Part shown: piece after piece, positions 59,953 through 64,000 of the stretch
Layout of the letters: every line of letters begins with the position of its first letter
How positions within the stretch are numbered: the first letter of the stretch is position 1
Source of the DNA: Nocardia bovistercoris
Lineage (GTDB): Bacteria; Actinomycetota; Actinomycetes; Mycobacteriales; Mycobacteriaceae
Direction: 5' to 3'
NCBI RefSeq assembly: GCF_015674855.1
Contig: NZ_JADMLG010000015.1
Coordinates: 1 to 64,000 of the forward strand
Length of the DNA stretch: 64,000 nucleotides
Made by a program: the position numbers and the translations under genes
Notes under the pieces: generated by a model
Database searches by the model: none
Told to the model about the DNA's origin: nothing
What the model saw: only the letters and a program-made list of their open reading frames with translations

Positions 59953-60252
59953 ATGCGGAGTTCGGACGCACACCTTAGGTTTCATCCGATGGTGTGGCGC
60001 CTCGTTGTGGGGGTCGCCAGCACCGGTATCGGGATGCTGGCCGGGGCCGTATTCGGAGCCCTCGCCTTCGGCCGGGGCACCCTCGGCGCCGAGATCACCG
60101 TCATCTCGGCTGTCCTCGGAACGGTCGCTTTGTCCGCCATCGGTGCACGACACAGCAGCGCGGTCATGCCGCTGAAGTCGTATCGGGCGCGGGCGGTGCT
60201 GCCTCATCGGGCGGCGGAGAACCCTTCTCATTGCTCGCGGCGAGCGACTTGA
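59953..60252 (+). CDS. Possible small membrane protein
   Basis: A 99-aa frame from ATG 59953: hydrophobic MVWRLVVGVASTGIGMLAGA, VFGALAFGRGTL, ITVISAVLGTVALSAIG. The 3' part overlaps the convergent gene by 88 bp and is Arg-rich. The two helices look real. Confidence 0.4.
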   Translation: MRSSDAHLRFHPMVWRLVVGVASTGIGMLAGAVFGALAFGRGTLGAEITVISAVLGTVALSAIGARHSSAVMPLKSYRARAVLPHRAAENPSHCSRRAT

Positions 60253-60733
60253 AACGACTCACCGCCTTCAGCGCGTAACGGCCTAGTGTGACCGACCCGA
60301 GAACCGTACTCGCGCTACCACCGAGAACCCCCAACCCCACCGCCATGTGGAACGGCAGGCCCGCGACGTACACCGCCGCCGCGATCCCCGCCGCGAAGAC
60401 AGCGAAGGCCACGCCCGCCACCAGTAGCACCAGGACCAGGGTCGACCGCAGCAACTTGACCAGGTTCATGTAGTAGGGGTGGGTCTCGCCGGTTGTCGCG
60501 CGCGTCAGCTGCCGATCCACGAGATCGATCACGCTGTCCGGCGTCTGGCTGATCCGCGGTGTCGTCGCCACCGTGTCAGCGCGCGGCCGGGACACCCTCG
60601 TCGGGATGTCCGGCGGATGCTGGCCAGGCACGTCGGCGGGAACAGCTGACGAGGGAGCACCTGCTCCTCTGTCACGGTGGCCACCGCGTCGCCGTCTGCC
60701 GGGCGACGAAGTCCTGGTCTCGGATTCGGGCAT
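60164..60733 (-). CDS. Membrane protein of unknown function
   Basis: A 189-aa protein from ATG 60733. An Arg/Pro-rich cytoplasmic N-terminus (MPESETRTSSPGRRRRGGHR) leads to LVDRQLTRATTGETHPYYMN, then two helices (TLVLVLLVAGVAFAVFAAGI, MAVGLGVLGGSASTVLG) and a polar tail. No family recognised. Confidence 0.58.
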   Translation of the reverse strand: MPESETRTSSPGRRRRGGHRDRGAGAPSSAVPADVPGQHPPDIPTRVSRPRADTVATTPRISQTPDSVIDLVDRQLTRATTGETHPYYMNLVKLLRSTLVLVLLVAGVAFAVFAAGIAAAVYVAGLPFHMAVGLGVLGGSASTVLGSVTLGRYALKAVSRFKSLAASNEKGSPPPDEAAPPAPDTTSAA

Positions 60734-61257
60734 AAAAACCAGAAAGCCCCGATGCACCAGCACCGGGGTAGGACCCAATTTGTCAGCAAACTAGCAGAAG
60801 GCACCGACACGAAACGCCCCGCAACCCGAGGTTCCACACTGACTTCTGGGTAACAGACGTGAGAGTCAAGGCTCTGAACAGGCAATTAAGACTAAAATGT
60901 GAAATACATCACAATGCGTGAAAACCTTGGTGAAGTGTTCGTTGTCAACGGACATCGGGAACTGTCCGCTGGCATTCGTCGGCGCGCCCGGAGTGATCAG
61001 ACATGCCCATCCAACGCCACCATCTCGGTCGTGCGTCCTGCTCCGCTCGGGTTGATCGTTCGCGACATAGCGGCAACCCAGCCCCATTTACCGCACCCTC
61101 GTCGTGGGCTACCTGTTCGGCGCCCACCGCGGCAAGAAGAACCACACCTAGCCGACTGGTCAGTGGTCAACCGGCGAGGCTGTCGCAGCCTCGCCGGTTT
61201 GTGGTGGTGGTCCCTGTCCACTTCCCCGATGTCGTGCCGCTCGGGCTATCTCGATGG
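60734..61257. other. Intergenic region with CRP-type site
   Basis: No gene supported in about 520 bp. It contains the dyad at 60898 (next entry). Confidence 0.45.
60898..60913. promoter_or_regulatory. CRP/GlxR-type dyad TGTGA-N6-TCACA
   Basis: tgtgaaatacatcaca is a perfect match to the cAMP-receptor consensus, in an A+T-rich stretch 165 bp upstream of the ATG 60733 gene (minus strand). Confidence 0.55.
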
Positions 61258-61446
61258 TCAGGCAGCCCGCTCCGAGATATCGAACAGCGTCAACGTCTGT
61301 TCGGATCCCGCGCGTTGTTCGGCGCGTTCACGCATCGCGCAGGTCGGCCCGATGCCCTCGGCGACCGATCGGGGCGAGAGCAGCCAACCGTGACAGCGGC
61401 GGCAGTGCGCGACCAAGCGCACCGTGGGGCGATCGTCGTCGGCCAT
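61258..61446 (-). CDS. DUF6011-family zinc-finger protein (copy 3)
   Basis: A 62-aa protein: MADDDRPTVRLVAHCRRCHG, WLLSPRSVAEGIGPTCAMRE, ending QTLTLFDISERAA. Nearly the same as copy 1 at 56221. The upstream DNA (tgccacactcacgatgtacc) matches the other copies. The C-terminal LTLFD resembles sliding-clamp-binding peptides. Confidence 0.82.
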   Translation of the reverse strand: MADDDRPTVRLVAHCRRCHGWLLSPRSVAEGIGPTCAMRERAEQRAGSEQTLTLFDISERAA

Positions 61447-61500
61447 AGCGCTCCTCCGGCCAGGGCGGGTACATCGTGAGTGTGGCACGCCGAACCGACA

Positions 61501-61576
61501 CAAGGATTCGAGACATTCCGACCGGGGGATTCGTCGGTACCGCGCGGTAGCTCTCGGTGCCTGTCTCGAATCCTTG
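61501..61576. repeat. 15-bp inverted repeat around a 12-bp palindrome
   Basis: caaggattcgagaca (61501-61515) and tgtctcgaatccttg (61562-61576) are exact inverse copies; between them lies taccgcgcggta (61538-61549). It could be a regulatory structure or a miniature mobile element. Confidence 0.6.
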
Positions 61577-61676
61577 GCTATGAGACGGCATCTCGATGTC
61601 GGAGCCCCTCGTGGCACTGTCGGAGGTGCATGAAAGATTGAGCCTGTCGAAATTGAGCGTTTAGGAGGGTGTAGAG

Positions 61677-62207
61677 GTGGGTAACAGCGGCTTCAGGATC
61701 AACAAGCAGGGCATTCGCAACATGGCGCGCGAGATCGAACGGGAGTTCGCGAAGAACCCGATCCGCGTGCCGGTCGAAACCGAGTACGACGGTGTCTATC
61801 CCGCTGTCGGATCGGTAACCAACTACCACGGCCCAGTTGTCACGGTCACCGGCGATAACGCACAAATCGCGTGGGACAACGACACCGTGAATCAGGGCCA
61901 GAACCGCAGCGAACAGATCGCTCCCGGCTACGAGCAGTTGGCGGCAACCCTCGCCGAACTGCTGGCCAGCCTGCCCTCGCTTCCTCTCGATGACGACGAC
62001 GAAGCCGAGGTACGCACAAACGTCGACACCGTGCTCGCCGAAGTGGTCGAAGAAGAGCCGAACCAAGGTCGCATCAAGCGCGGTCTGACAATGATCAAGG
62101 GATTGCTCTCACCCATCGCCACCAGCGCCATCGAGGCTGCGAGCGAGGAAAGCGCCGAGATCGCCCGCACCGTCATCCAGGACCTGGGCTCCTCCCTCCC
62201 GTTCTGA
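61677..62207 (+). CDS. Unknown protein, acidic
   Basis: A 176-aa protein, GTG start with SD aggaggg: MGNSGFRINKQGIRNMAREI, EREFAKNPIRVPVETEYDG, GPVVTVTGDNAQIAWDNDTV, then helical LATLAELLASLPSLPLDDDD and a C-terminal IKGLLSPIATSAIEAASEES. No family recognised; the NAQIAWDN strand pattern hints at a small beta domain. Confidence 0.6.
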   Translation: MGNSGFRINKQGIRNMAREIEREFAKNPIRVPVETEYDGVYPAVGSVTNYHGPVVTVTGDNAQIAWDNDTVNQGQNRSEQIAPGYEQLAATLAELLASLPSLPLDDDDEAEVRTNVDTVLAEVVEEEPNQGRIKRGLTMIKGLLSPIATSAIEAASEESAEIARTVIQDLGSSLPF

Positions 62208-62517
62208 GCACTGGCAACGAACGCTCTGGCCGCCGGTAGGCACCAAGGAAACGGGCGTCATCGACGGTCAGAATTCCGCCGCGCCCTCTTCCTCTCCCTG
62301 CTGATTCGTGTCCTCGCTACCACGCGCTCCTACTTCAACCGGGACATGGCCGCGTACAAGACCGCTATGAACAGCGGGTGCTATCCGCTGGACCGCACCT
62401 TCTACACCGCACCCCGCTGATCGAATAGCCCGTCTCGTCTCATCCACTGCCCCGGATAGTGGGGCCATACCTGTGGACTACTGGCTGGTAGGAGGCGGGG
62501 TCGCGCACAATCGTGCG
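62208..62517. other. Intergenic, nothing certain
   Basis: A short open frame without start (SYFNRDMAAYKTAMNSGCYP around 62330-62390) might be a gene remnant. Otherwise nothing recognised. Confidence 0.35.
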
Positions 62518-63732
62518 ATGGCCGGGAGGGTGAGCGCGGTTCGCGCACAGGCACGTACGACCCCAACCACCGCGCTGCGCGCGCGGCTGAGCAGGGAGTC
62601 CCGCGCGGCGATCGGGCGCCGCGCGGGACGGATCCGGTTGCTGCCTGCGGTCCTGCTCGCCCTGACCGCGGGGCTCGGGGTGGCGGCCGCCGCGTACGGG
62701 TTCCTGCGCTGGATCACCCCGGTCGACGCGAGCAAGGCCGCCGCCGAGATCGACGTCACCCGCGTCGCGTTGACCGTCGTCGCCGGAGTCGGTGGCGTCG
62801 TCGCCCTGGTCATCGCCTACCGGCGCCAGCGCGACCTGGAGCAGTCCCGGTTCGTCGAACGCTTCGGCGCCGCGGCCGCGCAGCTCGGTGCGACCGATGT
62901 CGCGGTCCGCATCGCGGGGGTGTACGCGATGGCCGGTGTCGCCGACGAATCCGAGGGCCTGCGCCGCCAGCAGTGCATCGACGTGCTGTGCGGGTACCTG
63001 CGCCTGCCCTATGACGCAGAACACGGCGCCAGTGGTCGTACAAAACTCGTGGTCAAGGCCCCCCGTGTCGAGCGCGGTCGAGTTCGCGGGGAGACCGAGG
63101 AGCACGTCGAGTACCGGCAGAACGACCGCGAGGTCCGCGCCACCATCGTCCGCGTCATCGCCGACCACCTGCGGCCGAAAGCCGAGTACAGCTGGTCGAC
63201 AAGTAATTTCGACTTCCGAACTGCCCACCTCGAAGACGTCGATCTCAGCGACACCACATTCTCCGGTGACGCCTTGTTCGACGGGGCGACTTTCTCCGGT
63301 GACGCCTTGTTCGAAGGAGCGACTTTCTCCGGTGACGCCTTGTTCGAAGGAGCGACTTTCTCCGGTGGCGCCGGGTTCGGCAGGGCGACTTTCTCCGGCT
63401 ACGCCTGGTTCGTCGGGGCGACTTTCTCCGGTGACGCCAGGTTCGTCGGGGCGACTTTCTCCGGTGGCGCCGGGTTCGGCAGGGCGACTTTCTCCGGTGG
63501 CGCCGGGTTCGGCGGGGCGACTTTCTCCGGCGGCGCCGTGTTCGATGAGGCGACCTTCTCCGGCGGCGTCGGTTTCTTGAGGGTGGATTTCGGTGCCGAG
63601 ACCGTCAGTTTCGCCAGCCCGAAGCAGTGGGGTCCTCCGGCACCGAGGTTCGATTGGGGGCAGGATGTCAGCCAGAAGCCCGTCAACGTCGAACCGCAGG
63701 ACTGGCCGCCCACCTCGGCGTCGGCCTCGTAG
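62518..63732 (+). CDS. Second membrane-anchored pentapeptide-repeat protein
   Basis: About 404 aa from ATG 62518 (GTG 62473 also possible). Two helices (IRLLPAVLLALTAGLGVAAA and VALTVVAGVGGVVALVIAYR), then RDLEQSRFVERFGAAAAQLG, RIAGVYAMAGVADESEG, RQQCIDVLCGYLRLPYD, and ten or more units of the type FSGDALFEGATFSGDALFEG. Architecture matches the 29.98-kb protein, including the AGVYAL/AGVYAM and LLxWYLR/LCGYLR segments. The repeats at 63255-63560 are nearly identical in DNA, a sign of recent expansion. Confidence 0.85.
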   Translation: MAGRVSAVRAQARTTPTTALRARLSRESRAAIGRRAGRIRLLPAVLLALTAGLGVAAAAYGFLRWITPVDASKAAAEIDVTRVALTVVAGVGGVVALVIAYRRQRDLEQSRFVERFGAAAAQLGATDVAVRIAGVYAMAGVADESEGLRRQQCIDVLCGYLRLPYDAEHGASGRTKLVVKAPRVERGRVRGETEEHVEYRQNDREVRATIVRVIADHLRPKAEYSWSTSNFDFRTAHLEDVDLSDTTFSGDALFDGATFSGDALFEGATFSGDALFEGATFSGGAGFGRATFSGYAWFVGATFSGDARFVGATFSGGAGFGRATFSGGAGFGGATFSGGAVFDEATFSGGVGFLRVDFGAETVSFASPKQWGPPAPRFDWGQDVSQKPVNVEPQDWPPTSASAS

Positions 63733-63851
63733 CCACTCGGGGAGCGTCGTTCTCCGACTGCTATTTCCCGGGAAGAGGGATGTGACCGGTCGTACGTCGA
63801 GCGAATCGATGATGCGTCGGCAAGGGAACGTGCCGTCCGGGATTCCCCACC

Positions 63852-63884
63852 TTGCCCCAGATAACGGGCTGTTATCCGGGGTAA
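63852..63884. promoter_or_regulatory. Operator pair related to the 49.6-kb one
   Basis: Arms ttgccccagataac and gttatccggggtaa (two mismatches) with a 5-nt spacer gggct. The third half-site is at 63937. Confidence 0.72.
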
Positions 63885-63936
63885 CATCGGAACCGTCCTG
63901 CGGCGACACCGTCGCGACACGACGTGAAGCGGCCCC

Positions 63937-63950
63937 GTTATCCGGGGCAA
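63937..63950. promoter_or_regulatory. Third half-site of the right-edge operator
   Basis: gttatccggggcaa, 66 bp after the second arm and 21 bp before ATG 63971. Confidence 0.7.
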
Positions 63951-63970
63951 GCACCGACGAGGGGAATCCG

Positions 63971-64000
63971 ATGGCCGCCACCGTGACCCGACTGCGCACC
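63971..64000 (+). CDS. Start of a gene cut by the window edge
   Basis: ATG 63971, with SD gagggga upstream, reads MAATVTRLRT before the window ends. The operator array suggests a counterpart of the recombinase operon at 49.7 kb, but ten residues cannot identify it. Confidence 0.5.
   Translation, partial: MAATVTRLRT

Noticed and set aside
1..64000. tRNA or rRNA genes
   Set aside because: I saw no cloverleaf-like or rRNA sequence on either strand by eye; a covariance-model scan would settle it.

Overview
The window is very G+C-rich and reads as a mobile replicon, most likely a conjugative or mobilisable plasmid, from an actinobacterium of the Nocardia/Rhodococcus/Gordonia type. Evidence for this is a WhiB-like iron-sulfur protein, an actinobacterial VirD4-type coupling protein, DUF4913 and RRQRL-motif proteins, a GntR/UTRA regulator, a Scr1-type XRE/DUF5753 regulator, a MerR regulator and frequent GTG starts. 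The genus is inferred from family content only.

Layout. (1) 1-7.3 kb: a transposon-like left end with a truncated-by-window Tn3 transposase, an MMPL transporter, a serine resolvase and a MerR regulator fused to a SAM methyltransferase. (2) 7.3-9.7 kb: small accessory genes (NYN nuclease, a zinc protein, coiled-coil protein). (3) 9.9-20.1 kb: one long minus-strand operon of about eleven genes, most joined by 4-bp start/stop overlaps. It runs from three small proteins through WhiB, the coupling protein, DUF4913 and a CHC2/TOPRIM primase-like protein to a frameshifted RRQRL protein and an 806-aa relative of the primase C-terminus. A GntR regulator (20.3 kb) diverges from it across two identical-architecture operators. 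(4) 21-26.6 kb: YdcF protein, ribbon-helix-helix protein, an AEP-type replication protein, and parA-parB bracketed by two copies of an 18-20 bp palindrome that are good parS candidates. (5) 27-29.8 kb: a KfrA-like coiled-coil protein and a membrane protein whose gene holds 15 exact copies of an 8-bp DNA word. (6) 30-38.9 kb: a pentapeptide-repeat protein, a MobC/relaxase pair and a 1623-aa MOB-F TraA relaxase-helicase, so two unrelated relaxases, each with a possible oriT beside it. (7) 39.1-44.5 kb: a phage-like nucleic-acid modification cassette: C5-cytosine methyltransferase, unknown protein, DUF5131/Gp37-Gp68 radical-SAM-type protein, zinc protein and ASCH protein. (8) 44.7-64 kb: a patchwork of small membrane and secreted proteins, a tyrosine recombinase, XRE and PadR regulators, a sigma-TPR fusion, a BrnT/BrnA-like pair, three DUF6011 copies (one broken), a second pentapeptide-repeat protein and many inverted repeats. 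A new gene starts at the right edge behind an operator array that resembles the one before the tyrosine recombinase.

How it works together: the Rep and ParAB regions would maintain the element. The GntR-controlled operon plus TraA would transfer it, with WhiB possibly linking transfer to redox state. MobC/relaxase offers a second, mobilisation-type route. The modification cassette may mark or protect DNA. The most unusual signals are the 15-copy AGTGCGGG array inside a coding region, the paired '2+1' operators at 49.6 and 63.9 kb, and the methyltransferase/DUF5131/ASCH cassette.
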